DNA of 64,000 nt, taken from positions 868,001-932,000 of the forward strand of contig NZ_CP150207.1 in assembly GCF_037969765.1 (NCBI RefSeq), in the 5' to 3' direction. The notes under the pieces were generated by a model that ran no database searches, was not told the DNA's origin, and worked only from the letters and a program-made list of their open reading frames with translations. Of the stretch, positions 43,413-53,224 are shown piece by piece; positions within the stretch are counted from its first letter, which is position 1; every line of letters begins with the position of its first letter. The translations under genes were made by a program, and so were the position numbers. This DNA comes from Paenibacillus sp. FSL W8-0186 (GTDB lineage Bacteria; Bacillota; Bacilli; Paenibacillales; Paenibacillaceae).

Positions 43413-46400
43413 ATGAATCAACGTCTTTATGCGATATGGCTGGGAGAGGTATTGTTCTGTTTCTCGGGTGAAACATCCGAATCTAAGATTGATGCCTGGG
43501 CAGCCTCGCTGCGCAGACTGGAGACGGCAGAAGGGAAGCGGCCATTTCAACAGGCCGCGCTTCGGCTCGCCGAAGTGCGTTATCCAGCTTCCGCTGGAAG
43601 AAGCGCCTTTAAATCCGGCGAACGGAGGGGACTGATAGGGCGAACGCTGGAAGGGCTTGCCCTGCCTGTTCAAGACGCATGGCCGCTGCTGCTGGGCTGG
43701 AACGAAGCCCAGATAGAGGCGCAGGGATTTTTGCCTGGGCAAGAGCTGGAATTTTGGAGCAAGGCGGCAAAGTTTGCGCTTGAGCTCATGATGAAAGGGC
43801 GGATAGCCCCCGGCATGGCAGAGGTTCCACTGACCGGGAACCGGCGGCCGAAAGGCCAAGCTTCTGCAAAAGCGCTATGGGGGCCGAAGCTTGGCGAGCC
43901 TGTGGATGAAGAACGGTTCAGGCTGTTGGCTGGAAGCATGCCGCCGATCTGCCTGGCTGCCGTCCAGTTTGGGGGAATGCAGGAGGAGGACGTCGAGGCA
44001 AGGCAAATTGCAGTGCTCTACTCTTTTATGAGCGCTGTTCTTGACCATGAGGTTCGCAAAGCTGTCGGCGGATTGGGTAGAAAGCTGAATGCGAGCCGGG
44101 CAGATTATCGCCGGGGCACCTCTCCGCTGGCGGAGCTATGGTGGAACGGCCTGCTCGCCGCCGTGCCGCACGGGGACATGCAGGGTACGGTCTCGGAGCT
44201 GGCTGAGCTGGCTGAGGGCATCAGGGATGCCGGCGGGGGCGAGCCGAAAGTTCAGTACGAGGATGATGAAGGGCGGAGCCCGGGAACATTCCGTTTATGC
44301 TTGCGGCTCGAACCGGCGGAAGAGGTGGCGGCAATGCCCGCCTGGCGCCTGTCATTGTGGGCTGAAGGCGTCGAGGATCCTGGCGTTCTGCTGCCCTATG
44401 GGCTGATATGGAGCTATCCGGAGCAGGATATCGAGATTCGCGGCAGGGTATATCACGGTGCTGGCGAGCAGCTTTTGCACCGGCTCGGCAAGGCGGCCAG
44501 GCTCTCCCGGGGAGTAAGGAAAGCGATGGAATGCCCGCGCCCGGAGGGCACGCTGCTTCAGCCGGAAGAGGTATACGCCTTGCTAAGCAAGGAGGTAGCC
44601 CAGCTTCGCAGGCATGGCATTACGGTGCAGATGCCCTCCCGCTGGTCGAAGGAGGGGCGCCGGGCTGCCGGGATTAGACTGCGGACGGAACAGTGGGGAA
44701 CGCCTTCGGAATCCGGGCAAGGGCCAGGTAGTACGCCGCGGCTGGGAGTCGAGCAGCTTGTTGCTTACGAGGCGGAGGCGGTGTTCGGCGGAAGCCCCTT
44801 GTCCGAAGAGGAGCTTAACGAACTGGCCGCGTCCAAGTCGCCTCTCGTTTTTTTTCGCGGGGAATGGGTTGAGATCGATGTAAAGGAAATCCGCCAGGTG
44901 CTGAAATTCATGAAGCGCTATAAGACCGGAGAAATGAGCTTCCGTGAGCTGATGCATCTGACCGTGCAGGAAGAAGGCAGCTATTGGGACGGCCTGCCGA
45001 TTGAGCAGGTGGAAACCGCAGGCCTGCTGTCGCTGCTGCTGGAGGGGCATTCGGTGCGCGGCATGGATGACAGGCCGGTTCCCCGCTTGCTGCGAGGAAC
45101 CTTGCGGCCCTATCAGGAGCGGGGCTACCGCTGGCTGGTTATGATGCGGCAGCTCGGCTTCGGGGCTCTGCTCGCCGATGATATGGGACTGGGCAAGACG
45201 GTACAGGTCATTGCGGCGCTGCTTGATGGAATCGAGGCTGGAACGGTGCTGATCATCTGTCCGACGTCACTGCTGGGCAACTGGCAGAAGGAGCTGTCGA
45301 GGTTCGCGCCTGAACTGAAGCTGCACATTCACCATGGCAGCGGCCGGCTGCACGGAGAGGAATTCCGGGAGGAATGCGCCAGGCAGCAGGTTGTGCTGAC
45401 GACTTACCCGCTGGCCGGGCGGGATATGAAGGAGCTGCAGTCGGTTGAATGGGCGTCGATTGTACTTGATGAGGCGCAGTACATTAAAAATTACGGTACC
45501 AAGCAGGCACAGAGCGTAATGAAGCTGAACGCCCCGCATCGGATTGCAATGACGGGAACGCCGGTTGAGAATCGGCTCAGCGAGCTGTGGTCCATCTTTC
45601 AGTTCCTGAATCCCGGCTATTTGGGCGGCCAATCCTCATTCAAATCGAAATATGCCGGGAGCAGCGAGCAGCAGCCTGCGGAGCTGGCAAGGCTTCGCCA
45701 GCTGATTGCGCCGTTTCTGCTGCGCCGGCTGAAGAGTGATCCGGACATCCGCAAGGATTTGCCGGATAAAATTGAATTGAAGTCCTATTGTCCGCTTATG
45801 CCGGCGCAAGCCGAGCTGTACCGGGAAGCTACGGAGGACTTGCTTGGGCGGATCGCGGGCAGCACCGGCATAACCCGCAAAGGGATCGTGCTGTCTACGC
45901 TTACCCGTCTGAAGCAAATCTGCGATCATCCGCTGCTGGTGACCGGCGCAAAGGAAACAAGGCCAAAGACAGAGGCATCCGGCAAAATGGAGCGCCTGCT
46001 CGAGCTGCTGGATTTGATTATTGACAATAACGAGGCCGCGCTTATTTTTACGCAGTATGTGCAAATGGGCAAACTGCTGTGCGAGGCGCTTGAACTGAAG
46101 TACGGCATGACTCCCGCTTTTCTTCACGGCGGAGTCAGCAAGGCGGAGCGGGACCGCATGGTGGAGGATTTCCAGCAGGGAGGCGGTGCCCCGTTCTTCG
46201 TACTATCGCTCAAGGCTGGAGGGGTTGGCTTGAATCTGACGCGGGCCAATCATGTGATTCATTATGACCGCTGGTGGAACCCGGCTGTGGAGAATCAGGC
46301 GACCGACCGGGTGTTCCGCATCGGACAGAAGCGGAATGTCGAGGTTCATAAGCTGATTTGCCAAGGGACGCTGGAGGAGCGGATTGACGAGCTGATCGAG

Positions 46401-46502
46401 CGCAAAAAATCGCTGTCAGAGCAGGTCGTCGGCTCCGGCGAGCAGTGGCTGACGGAGATGTCGAACGAGGAGCTGCAGCATCTGATTGAGCTGCAGCAAT
46501 AA
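43413..46502 (+). CDS. SNF2-family helicase (YwqA-like)
   Basis: A 1029-residue DNA translocase. The first ~550 residues are a SNF2-associated region of unknown fold. The motor follows: Q-rich entry RPYQERGYRW, Walker A DDMGLGKT (~590), Walker B DEAQ (~688), the motif MTGTPVENR (~711), and the second half with HGGVSKAERD, GGVGLNLTRA and ATDRVFRIGQ. It acts on DNA in the cytoplasm, perhaps in repair or remodelling of stalled transcription; the target is unknown. A SWIM-type gene follows 26 bp later, a pairing common in Bacilli. Confidence 0.92.
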   Translation: MNQRLYAIWLGEVLFCFSGETSESKIDAWAASLRRLETAEGKRPFQQAALRLAEVRYPASAGRSAFKSGERRGLIGRTLEGLALPVQDAWPLLLGWNEAQIEAQGFLPGQELEFWSKAAKFALELMMKGRIAPGMAEVPLTGNRRPKGQASAKALWGPKLGEPVDEERFRLLAGSMPPICLAAVQFGGMQEEDVEARQIAVLYSFMSAVLDHEVRKAVGGLGRKLNASRADYRRGTSPLAELWWNGLLAAVPHGDMQGTVSELAELAEGIRDAGGGEPKVQYEDDEGRSPGTFRLCLRLEPAEEVAAMPAWRLSLWAEGVEDPGVLLPYGLIWSYPEQDIEIRGRVYHGAGEQLLHRLGKAARLSRGVRKAMECPRPEGTLLQPEEVYALLSKEVAQLRRHGITVQMPSRWSKEGRRAAGIRLRTEQWGTPSESGQGPGSTPRLGVEQLVAYEAEAVFGGSPLSEEELNELAASKSPLVFFRGEWVEIDVKEIRQVLKFMKRYKTGEMSFRELMHLTVQEEGSYWDGLPIEQVETAGLLSLLLEGHSVRGMDDRPVPRLLRGTLRPYQERGYRWLVMMRQLGFGALLADDMGLGKTVQVIAALLDGIEAGTVLIICPTSLLGNWQKELSRFAPELKLHIHHGSGRLHGEEFREECARQQVVLTTYPLAGRDMKELQSVEWASIVLDEAQYIKNYGTKQAQSVMKLNAPHRIAMTGTPVENRLSELWSIFQFLNPGYLGGQSSFKSKYAGSSEQQPAELARLRQLIAPFLLRRLKSDPDIRKDLPDKIELKSYCPLMPAQAELYREATEDLLGRIAGSTGITRKGIVLSTLTRLKQICDHPLLVTGAKETRPKTEASGKMERLLELLDLIIDNNEAALIFTQYVQMGKLLCEALELKYGMTPAFLHGGVSKAERDRMVEDFQQGGGAPFFVLSLKAGGVGLNLTRANHVIHYDRWWNPAVENQATDRVFRIGQKRNVEVHKLICQGTLEERIDELIERKKSLSEQVVGSGEQWLTEMSNEELQHLIELQQ

Positions 46503-46528
46503 ATCTGCGAGGAGGGGCGTGCAGGACG

Positions 46529-47311
46529 ATGGAACAGCCTATGGACAACAAGGTTGTGGCGGCCGGTGTGCAGATCGAGCCGGAGCCGGGCGGCTGGAGA
46601 ATCACGATTCCAGCCGCCGGGGAAGGCACAGAACAGCCCGCTTGTTCTGTGCTGCTGCTGGAAGCAGACGCGCCCGGCCCAGGCCGGCGTCTGCTCCAGG
46701 CTCTTGCGCAGCAGCCGCTCAAGCTGGCTGCGCTGCAGGAGGCCGGCGCAACGTCGATCGCCGGCCTCCTGCCCAAGACTCCGCCGTGGCAGCCGGCGGA
46801 GGGCCCCCCGCGCAGCAGCTGCAGCTGCAGCTGCGCGGAAGAGCCGTGCGGCCATGCAGCGAAGGCCGCACGCGCGGGCGCGGCAGCATGGCGCGCGGCC
46901 ACGCCCGAGCAGCGGTTAACGCTGCTCGGCTGGACGCGCGAGACGCTGCTCGCGGCAGTGCTGGCGGCATGGGCAGAGGCGGAGCCCCTGCCCGATGCCG
47001 CCGAGGCCCTGCGCGCGGCGCTGGGGCCTCAGCAGGAGGAGGCCCGCGCCCGTGCGGGCGGGCCGAGCATCGCCGAGTGGCTCGCGGAGATGGCGGAGCA
47101 GGGCGGCCTGCATGCCCCGGGCCCGCAGTTCCACGACGTCCAGATCCAGCTGGACGCCGTGGAACCCCCGCCCCCGGACGAGGATGCCGAGGCCCTGGCC
47201 AAGCTGCTCCCCGGCGTGCGGGGCGCAGCTAAAGGCCTCGGCCTTGTACGCGAGGGCGTCATGCAGCGGGCCGAGGAGCTGGCGCGCCAGCTGCGGCATA
47301 AGCCTCGCTAG
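46529..47311 (+). CDS. SWIM zinc-finger protein, very GC-rich
   Basis: A 260-residue protein rich in Ala, Pro, Glu and Arg. The cluster CSCSCAEEPCGH (~97-108) fits the C-x-C...C-x-H SWIM zinc finger, which binds DNA or protein. The rest has no recognisable domain. SWIM proteins commonly lie next to SNF2 helicases and are thought to work with them. The DNA is strikingly GC-rich compared with all neighbours, so long open frames occur in several frames; this one has the ribosome site AGGAGGGG and the SWIM motif. The C-terminal half may be drifting low-complexity sequence. Confidence 0.7.
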   Translation: MEQPMDNKVVAAGVQIEPEPGGWRITIPAAGEGTEQPACSVLLLEADAPGPGRRLLQALAQQPLKLAALQEAGATSIAGLLPKTPPWQPAEGPPRSSCSCSCAEEPCGHAAKAARAGAAAWRAATPEQRLTLLGWTRETLLAAVLAAWAEAEPLPDAAEALRAALGPQQEEARARAGGPSIAEWLAEMAEQGGLHAPGPQFHDVQIQLDAVEPPPPDEDAEALAKLLPGVRGAAKGLGLVREGVMQRAEELARQLRHKPR

Positions 47312-47358
47312 GCCACAGCCAAGCCTGGCGGGCGGCAAGCCCCCTTACGCGCCAGCAA

Positions 47359-47403
47359 AACAGGACAGCCGTCAAGGTTCCACTCCTTGACGGCTGTCCT
47401 GTT
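47359..47403. terminator. Bidirectional terminator with a perfect 19-bp stem
   Basis: Bases 47359-47377 pair without mismatch with 47385-47403 around a 7-base loop. The minus-strand reading is followed by TTTT. The hairpin overlaps the last bases of the alarmone synthetase gene and serves both convergent units. Confidence 0.8.
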
Positions 47404-48088
47404 ATATATCCCGGCTTATCCCGGGCTCGGGAAGAGACGCTTCGGCGGCGCCCATGATCTCTCTTCGCAGGCCGTGCATCTTCTTGTCGAGCGCATCGGC
47501 GGCTTTGGCCGCTTCCGTCAGCTCTTGAACGACGTGCGGCGGCACCTGCTTGTCATATTTGTAGAACAGAATATGCTCCATGCTGGCCCAGAAATCCATA
47601 GCCAGCGTGCGCATTTGAATCTCCACCTTCATCCAGCGCTGTCCCTCGAACAGCGTTAGCGGTACAGCAACGATCACATGGAGGCTCTGGTACCCGTTCG
47701 GCTTTGGCTTAGCGATATAGTCCTTGATCTCAATGATCGTAAGATCGTCGCGATGGCGCAGATGATCCAGCAGCTTGTAAATGTCCTTCACGAACGAAAA
47801 GACGATACGCATGCCGGCGATATCGTGAATTTTGTTCACCATATTATCAACGGTCATTTCGAGACCCTTGCGTTCCAGCTTGTCGAGTATGCTCTTCGGT
47901 TCCTTGATCCGCGTCTTGATATGTTCGATCGGGCTGTACCCGTTCAAAATTTTCCACTCGGTCTGAATCAGCTTGATCTTGTTCTTCAATTCATCCAGTG
48001 CGAGCTGATACAGCGTAGGAAGCTTCTTCCACTCCTCCAGCTTGCGCAGCTGGTCGTCTCCGATTTCCCATTGATACAACTCCCGCAA
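47402..48088 (-). CDS. Small alarmone synthetase / GTP pyrophosphokinase (RelQ/YjbM-like)
   Basis: A ~228-residue cytoplasmic enzyme with only the synthetase domain of RelA/SpoT, making (p)ppGpp from ATP and GDP/GTP. Visible are YSPIEHIKTRIKEP, DIAGMRIVFSFV, KPNGYQSLHV for GTP stacking, and VEIQMRTLAMDFWASMEH. No hydrolase domain exists. The start is uncertain: TTG 48088 has no ribosome site, while AGGAG at 48149-48153 points to an in-frame CTG at 48139, which would add 17 residues. The frame is closed by a stop at 48148. Confidence 0.88.
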   Translation of the reverse strand: MRELYQWEIGDDQLRKLEEWKKLPTLYQLALDELKNKIKLIQTEWKILNGYSPIEHIKTRIKEPKSILDKLERKGLEMTVDNMVNKIHDIAGMRIVFSFVKDIYKLLDHLRHRDDLTIIEIKDYIAKPKPNGYQSLHVIVAVPLTLFEGQRWMKVEIQMRTLAMDFWASMEHILFYKYDKQVPPHVVQELTEAAKAADALDKKMHGLRREIMGAAEASLPEPGISRDI

Positions 48089-48230
48089 ATCCAGCTGATT
48101 TAACAGGGCGCCTTTATCGTTAGCATCTACTCTGTCCAGGATAATCTACTCCTAAGCTAAAAAAATGGTTTCGTACGTTTCGTACTGCTCCCTTATTGTA
48201 CCTTGAACGCCCTGGCAAAATCAAAGCGAA

Positions 48231-48605
48231 TCATTTGTTTAGGGGACTTTTTCCGTTATAGCCGGGATCGTCATAATCAGAGTTATGCAGCTTGCCAAGG
48301 ACGCCCAGACCGATGATGGACCGGCGGGTTTGTTCATCGCCGTACTGGTATAGCAGCGTATAGACCTCTATCATCCGAGCGTTAAATTGTTCTGTAGCAT
48401 CGTCATGATCCGCGGATTTATAAGGGACCGGTGCGCGCCTGAACGTATAAATGTCCTCTTCTGACAGCTCCGCAATTTTGTCGCTTAGTTTGGCGAAATC
48501 TTCTTCGTCCAGCAGCACTCTGAATTCCGTGGAGTCCTGGTTAGGCGCTTCCTGGATGCTGCGGTGAGCGACGGATACATAATAGGGCTTTCTTCCTGTT
48601 TTCAT
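48231..48605 (-). CDS. Conserved hypothetical protein
   Basis: A 124-residue hydrophilic, acidic protein without signal or membrane span. The start at 48605 (MKTGRKPYYVSV) has GGAGGGG eight bases upstream. The C-terminal part (IEVYTLLYQYGDEQTRRSI) looks helical. I do not recognise the family. It lies 140 bp upstream of the alarmone synthetase on the same strand and is divergent from the zinc-ribbon gene. Confidence 0.6.
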   Translation of the reverse strand: MKTGRKPYYVSVAHRSIQEAPNQDSTEFRVLLDEEDFAKLSDKIAELSEEDIYTFRRAPVPYKSADHDDATEQFNARMIEVYTLLYQYGDEQTRRSIIGLGVLGKLHNSDYDDPGYNGKSPLNK

Positions 48606-48854
48606 CCGAAATTCCCCTCCAACCTCATTTTTCATTCGATTAATGTCTTTATACACAATGGTTCTGCAGCTGAATCAAAGGGAGGATTGGGATTTTCACT
48701 GGGCCGCCAAATCTGTTATGATAATTACGATTTCACAGATTGCGCAGTCAGCAAGCTGTTTAATAACAGAGAAGAAACATCCAAGCATTCCCGGCGAACG
48801 GGACAATATAGCACAACCACATCAAGGAGTCGGGGAACACGGGAGGAGTATGTC

Positions 48855-49592
48855 ATGAAATTTTTACAGCGGATTAAAGATGGTGCGGGCAAGGTAACCG
48901 ATAAGGCGCAGAACGCGGTCGAAATCGGACGCTTTAACACGCAGATCAATAATATTGAGCGTGAAATGGGCTTATACTTTCAAAGAATGGGCGAAGTATT
49001 CTACGAAGGATACCGTAATAAAGACATGTCGTTAGCGGAGAAGGAAATGATGGATCTAGCGAAAACCTGTGATCTGCTCGCCGAAGAACGGGATGAGATC
49101 CGGTGCAAAATCGCTGAGCTTAGAAACGAGCGCCTGTGCTCTTCCTGCGGCAAAGTGGTTACGGAAGAGGCGCTATTCTGCCAATACTGCGGACATAAAT
49201 TGGGTAAGGCGAATAAGCCGGCGCAGGTTCGCATGGAAGCGGACGAGGAGGAGTCTGAGGCTAAGAACGAGCGGCTCAGCGATCCGCTCGCCCTGCTGGA
49301 AGAAGGTGCGCTGTTCAGCCATCTCGGTCAAGAGGAACCTGCCCGGTATGAAGAGGCCGAGCCGATTGATCCCGAGGAGGAAGAACGGCGGCTGCGGGAG
49401 CTGGAGCGGGAGCGCGAGCGCCAGGAGGAGCTGGATCGCCGGATTAGAACATGGAAAGAGAATGTGAAGCTGACGGAGCATGTCGCGGCAGCGAAGGAAT
49501 CTCTGCGAGACGAGGCGAGCTGCCAAATATGTTCGGCGACGCTGGTAAAGGGAACGAAATGGTGTCCGCACTGCGGCTCAGAGCAAATTTAA
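48855..49592 (+). CDS. Protein with two zinc ribbons and a charged coiled coil
   Basis: A 245-residue cytoplasmic protein. An N-terminal helical region (~1-85) leads to zinc ribbon 1, CSSCGKVVTEEALFCQYC (~95-112), a long acidic, Glu/Arg-rich coiled-coil segment (~135-205), and zinc ribbon 2, CQICSATLVKGTKWCPHC (~222-239), at the C-terminus. The start at 48855 has GGAGGAG six bases upstream; the open frame back to 48564 is spurious. Function is unknown; such double-ribbon proteins are usually interaction modules. Confidence 0.75.
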   Translation: MKFLQRIKDGAGKVTDKAQNAVEIGRFNTQINNIEREMGLYFQRMGEVFYEGYRNKDMSLAEKEMMDLAKTCDLLAEERDEIRCKIAELRNERLCSSCGKVVTEEALFCQYCGHKLGKANKPAQVRMEADEEESEAKNERLSDPLALLEEGALFSHLGQEEPARYEEAEPIDPEEEERRLRELERERERQEELDRRIRTWKENVKLTEHVAAAKESLRDEASCQICSATLVKGTKWCPHCGSEQI

Positions 49593-49769
49593 GCAGGCCG
49601 GGACTGGCCGTCTGGCCAAAAGTTCACCGAGTTGTTATAAATGATGCCTGCTGCAGGGACATTTGAACCGTAGTAAATAGTAGGCGCCAGTCCGGATGGG
49701 GACGGCAGCTGCAGGGAAAGCTGTAATTGCGCCTCTGCTTACTATGTTACTTTTAGGAGTGTGGACACC

Positions 49770-50075
49770 ATGGAATGTATCGTTCATTTTGAAGTGGAAT
49801 ACAAACAAAAGACCAAAGAGCTTCGCGGACTTATTTTCCTCGATAAGGGCAAAACGCCAACGGAGCAGGATTTTCTATCGATGTTCGGGGATATGGGGTA
49901 CAAGCTTCGGCTTGCCGACCAAGAGAACTTGGTATTTTTGCCGACCGAGCCGAGTGCGGAATACCAGAAAGTCAGGATCCGCCGGCTGGATACCGGAGAA
50001 GAGAACTATCAGACGGACGGAGAGTTGAAATCGATCATATCGAATCTGCTTCCAAAGGATACGCGCCCCATCTAA
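49770..50075 (+). CDS. Small conserved hypothetical protein
   Basis: A 101-residue protein, mixed alpha/beta, without membrane segment. ATG 49770 has AGGAG ten bases upstream; an in-frame GTG at 49761 is too close to it. No family recognised. It stands alone between the zinc-ribbon gene and the guanine riboswitch. Confidence 0.6.
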   Translation: MECIVHFEVEYKQKTKELRGLIFLDKGKTPTEQDFLSMFGDMGYKLRLADQENLVFLPTEPSAEYQKVRIRRLDTGEENYQTDGELKSIISNLLPKDTRPI

Positions 50076-50162
50076 GCGGCGCCAAGCGCCAGGAAAACGC
50101 TTATCTGTAAAATATTTGACCAATCCACGAAATACCTCTTTATTTCTATTGATTGTATGAGT

Positions 50163-50168
50163 TATACT
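50163..50168 (+). promoter_or_regulatory. -10 hexamer before the guanine riboswitch
   Basis: TATACT lies 45 bp before the aptamer, a normal distance for a riboswitch leader. The -35 (TTATTT, 50140-50145) is poor. Confidence 0.35.
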
Positions 50169-50212
50169 ACTAATCATTGTAGAGATAGTTTTCGACAAGA
50201 TTCTTCATTAGC

Positions 50213-50285
50213 TTCTCGTATATGTGCAGGAATCGGCCTGCATGTTTCTACCTGATCACCGGAAATGATCGGACTACGGGGAGAA
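50213..50285 (+). ncRNA. Guanine (purine) riboswitch aptamer
   Basis: P1 is TTCTC (50213-50217) with GAGAA (50281-50285). The conserved CTCGTATA, the loop-P2 hairpin TGCAGGAATCGGCCTGCA, GTTTCTACC, and the P3 hairpin ending in GGACTACGGG follow in order. The base equivalent to C74 of the xpt aptamer is C, so the ligand should be guanine (or hypoxanthine), not adenine. It controls xpt and pbuX, 210 bp downstream. Confidence 0.92.
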
Positions 50286-50398
50286 TTCGTATTGCCGTGC
50301 CAAGGGCGGTTATTTGAGGTTGGCTCCTGACCTATACTTTGACCGCAGTTTGGCATGTCATCCCTGCATTAGGGCGAATTCTGCCAGGAGGTCCATTT

Positions 50399-50430
50399 CC
50401 CAGCCTTTGGGAACTGGGCTTTTTTTTATT
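50399..50430 (+). terminator. Terminator of the riboswitch expression platform
   Basis: CCCAG/CTGGG stem with extra pairs, followed by CTTTTTTTT. Guanine binding would favour this hairpin and stop transcription before xpt. Confidence 0.75.
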
Positions 50431-50464
50431 CCGGTTAACGGTAACGGCATAATGAAGAGGATAG

Positions 50465-51067
<603 letters not shown>

Positions 51068-51108
51068 TAAATAGACCAGATACGATATGGGGAGGAAAAG
51101 ATATTTTT

Positions 51109-52488
51109 ATGGAGCGGGAAGCCATTTTTCAAAGAAATAGACATCCATTCAAAACCTTATCGCTAGGCATTCAGCATGTGCTGGCGATGTATGCGGGCGC
51201 GGTTATCGTGCCGCTGATTGTCGGCAATGCGCTGCAGCTCAGCCATGAACAGCTTACGTATTTGATCGCTATCGATCTTCTGGCCTGCGGCGTAGCTACG
51301 CTTCTCCAGGTGTGGGGCAACCGCATCTTCGGGATCGGGCTGCCGGTTATGCTAGGCTGTGCGTTTCAGGCCGTGTCGCCGATGATCGCCATCGGTTTGA
51401 CCGACGGGATGGGCGTATCGGCCATCTATGGGGCGATTATCGCTTCCGGGCTGTTCGTGTTCCTGTTTTCCGGATTGTTCGGTAAATTGATAGCCTTGTT
51501 CCCTCCAGTGGTTACAGGCTCCGTGGTGACGATTATCGGGGTGACCTTGATTCCGGTAGCATTGACGGACCTGGGAGGCGGCAATCCGGGGACGAATCCC
51601 GAATTCGGAAGCCCCTTGAACCTGTCGCTGGGCTTTGGCGTGCTGCTATTCATTATTCTGATGAACCGCTTTGCCAAAGGGTTTCTGCGTTCTATTTCCG
51701 TCCTGCTCGGCCTCATTGCCGGCACGATTGTCTCCGCGCTTGCGGGCGGTGTGAATCTCAAGCCGCTTCAAGAAGCGAGCTGGTTCCATATGCCCCAAAT
51801 GTTCTATTTCGGGGCGCCGACATTTCACGCGTCAGCCATTCTGACGATGATTCTGGTTGCAATCGTTAGCGTTGCCGAATCGACCGGCGTATTTATGGCG
51901 CTTGGCAAAATCGTGGATAAGGATATTACATCGAAGGATTTGGCCCGCGGTTACCGGGCCGAGGGATTGGCGATCGTTCTGGGCGGATTGTTCAACTCCT
52001 TCCCATACACGACATATTCCCAGAACGTTGGACTGATTCAAATGAGCCGGGTCAAAACGCGCGATGTGATCGTCGTTGCCGGCAGCTTGCTCGTGTTGAT
52101 CGGCTTCGTGCCGAAAATCGCCGCGCTGACCCAGCTTGTCCCGGCTTCCGTCCTCGGCGGAGCGATGATCGCCCTGTTTGGACTGGTACTGTCCTCGGGC
52201 GTACGCATGCTGGGGGATCAGGTAGATCTTAACCGTCATGAGAACCTGCTCATCATCGCCTGTTCAGTAGGCATGGGTCTCGGCGTTACCGTCGTGCCGG
52301 AAATTTTCCAGCGCGTGCCGGACTGGCTTCGCATTCTTGTTGACAACGGTATTGTTGCCGGCAGCTTCACCGCCATCGTGCTGAATCTGTTGTTTAACGG
52401 CTTCCGGGGGCATCAAGCCAAATCGGCACCTACACCAGGACAGCAGCCGACGGCGGCTGATGAAGCAGCTTCCGCGTCGGCACTATAA
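51109..52488 (+). CDS. pbuX: Xanthine permease (NCS2 family)
   Basis: A 459-residue membrane transporter of the nucleobase-cation symporter 2 family, with about 14 spans. The signature VSVAESTGVFMALGK and the NxxxxSxNVG-like FPYTTYSQNVGLIQM are present. The polar C-terminus is short. Together with xpt it brings in and salvages xanthine under one guanine riboswitch. A perfect terminator follows after ~50 bp. Confidence 0.95.
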   Translation: MEREAIFQRNRHPFKTLSLGIQHVLAMYAGAVIVPLIVGNALQLSHEQLTYLIAIDLLACGVATLLQVWGNRIFGIGLPVMLGCAFQAVSPMIAIGLTDGMGVSAIYGAIIASGLFVFLFSGLFGKLIALFPPVVTGSVVTIIGVTLIPVALTDLGGGNPGTNPEFGSPLNLSLGFGVLLFIILMNRFAKGFLRSISVLLGLIAGTIVSALAGGVNLKPLQEASWFHMPQMFYFGAPTFHASAILTMILVAIVSVAESTGVFMALGKIVDKDITSKDLARGYRAEGLAIVLGGLFNSFPYTTYSQNVGLIQMSRVKTRDVIVVAGSLLVLIGFVPKIAALTQLVPASVLGGAMIALFGLVLSSGVRMLGDQVDLNRHENLLIIACSVGMGLGVTVVPEIFQRVPDWLRILVDNGIVAGSFTAIVLNLLFNGFRGHQAKSAPTPGQQPTAADEAASASAL

Positions 52489-52535
52489 CATCTATTAGCA
52501 CGGGGCATGGTTTGTTCCGGCAAATGTAAGAGAAT

Positions 52536-52567
52536 GACCAAGCCTGTGAAGGCTTGGTCATTTTTTG
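52536..52567 (+). terminator. Terminator of the xpt-pbuX operon
   Basis: Perfect stem GACCAAGCC/GGCTTGGTC with a 6-base loop, followed by ATTTTTTG. Confidence 0.9.
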
Positions 52568-52604
52568 ATCTCGGTCGTGAGCTTAAAACGGTTCGGCGCT
52601 GCTC

Positions 52605-52943
52605 CTACATCCGGTTCAACTGCTTCTCGGCAAGCTCGCCGATCCACGGCAGCTTAAGCCACTTGCCTTGCAGAGACGTCAGCATCAGCAGGAGCCAGAG
52701 CGCGATTCCAAGCGCGCTTAGCAGCAGCCCCACTACGATGCCGATCAACGGCAGGAAGCCGGCAGCGGCATGGGCGATCATGAGCCCGGCGAACAGCATC
52801 ACGGATTGAAGCGCGTGAAAAAGCACGAAGCGGCTTCTTTTCTCTACCGCCAGGAATACGACGCCGCCGACAAAAGCGAACAGATAGCAGAGGAAGGCCG
52901 CTACATTTTCATACAGACCCGTTGAGGATTTGAAAGGGGACAT
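52605..52943 (-). CDS. DUF4870 membrane protein
   Basis: A 112-residue protein with three hydrophobic segments and the family pattern AFLCYLFAFVGGVVFL followed by VLFHALQSV. The ATG at 52943 fits the ribosome site GAAGG (nine bases away) better than the ATG at 52949. Function is unknown. It is convergent with pbuX and divergent from the PadR operon. Confidence 0.85.
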   Translation of the reverse strand: MSPFKSSTGLYENVAAFLCYLFAFVGGVVFLAVEKRSRFVLFHALQSVMLFAGLMIAHAAAGFLPLIGIVVGLLLSALGIALWLLLMLTSLQGKWLKLPWIGELAEKQLNRM

Positions 52944-53041
52944 GAGCATCTACCTTCTTTCTGTCAGTCAAATAAAGGGAATGGGACGGGTTCCCTGTCT
53001 CAATAGACAGTGTATGACGAGCCTGCTGTTTACAGAACGGA

Positions 53042-53071
53042 TTGACATTAAAAATAGGATTGGCATATACT
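53042..53071 (+). promoter_or_regulatory. Strong sigma-A promoter of the PadR operon
   Basis: TTGACA and TATACT with an 18-bp spacer, about 190 bp before the PadR start. The -10 region overlaps AT-rich inverted sequence that may be the PadR operator. Confidence 0.6.
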
Positions 53072-53081
53072 ATATTACAAT

Positions 53082-53163
53082 GCAAGATAGTTGGGGGATA
53101 TGTTATGAACTTGAACTCTATGACTTACCTTGCAGTATAATATGCTACTCCCTGCTATCTTGC
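53082..53163 (+). promoter_or_regulatory. Inverted repeat in the PadR operon leader
   Basis: GCAAGATAG (53082-53090) and CTATCTTGC (53155-53163) are perfect inverses 64 bp apart. Between them, CTTGCAGTATAATATGC echoes the promoter sequence ACTATATTACAATGCAAG in inverse. This may be a PadR binding region or a leader hairpin. Confidence 0.45.
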
Positions 53164-53224
53164 TTAACAAGTTAGTTGAATTTCTAAAAACTGCCGAACA
53201 GCCGGACTGTCGAATTACAATGTC

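Noticed and set aside
46486..47232. Second long plus-strand frame over the SWIM gene
   Set aside because: GC-rich DNA opens several frames; only the 46529 frame has a ribosome site and the SWIM cysteines.
50273..50277. Adenine specificity of the purine riboswitch
   Set aside because: The specificity base in GACTACG is C, which indicates guanine, and the genes are xpt and pbuX.
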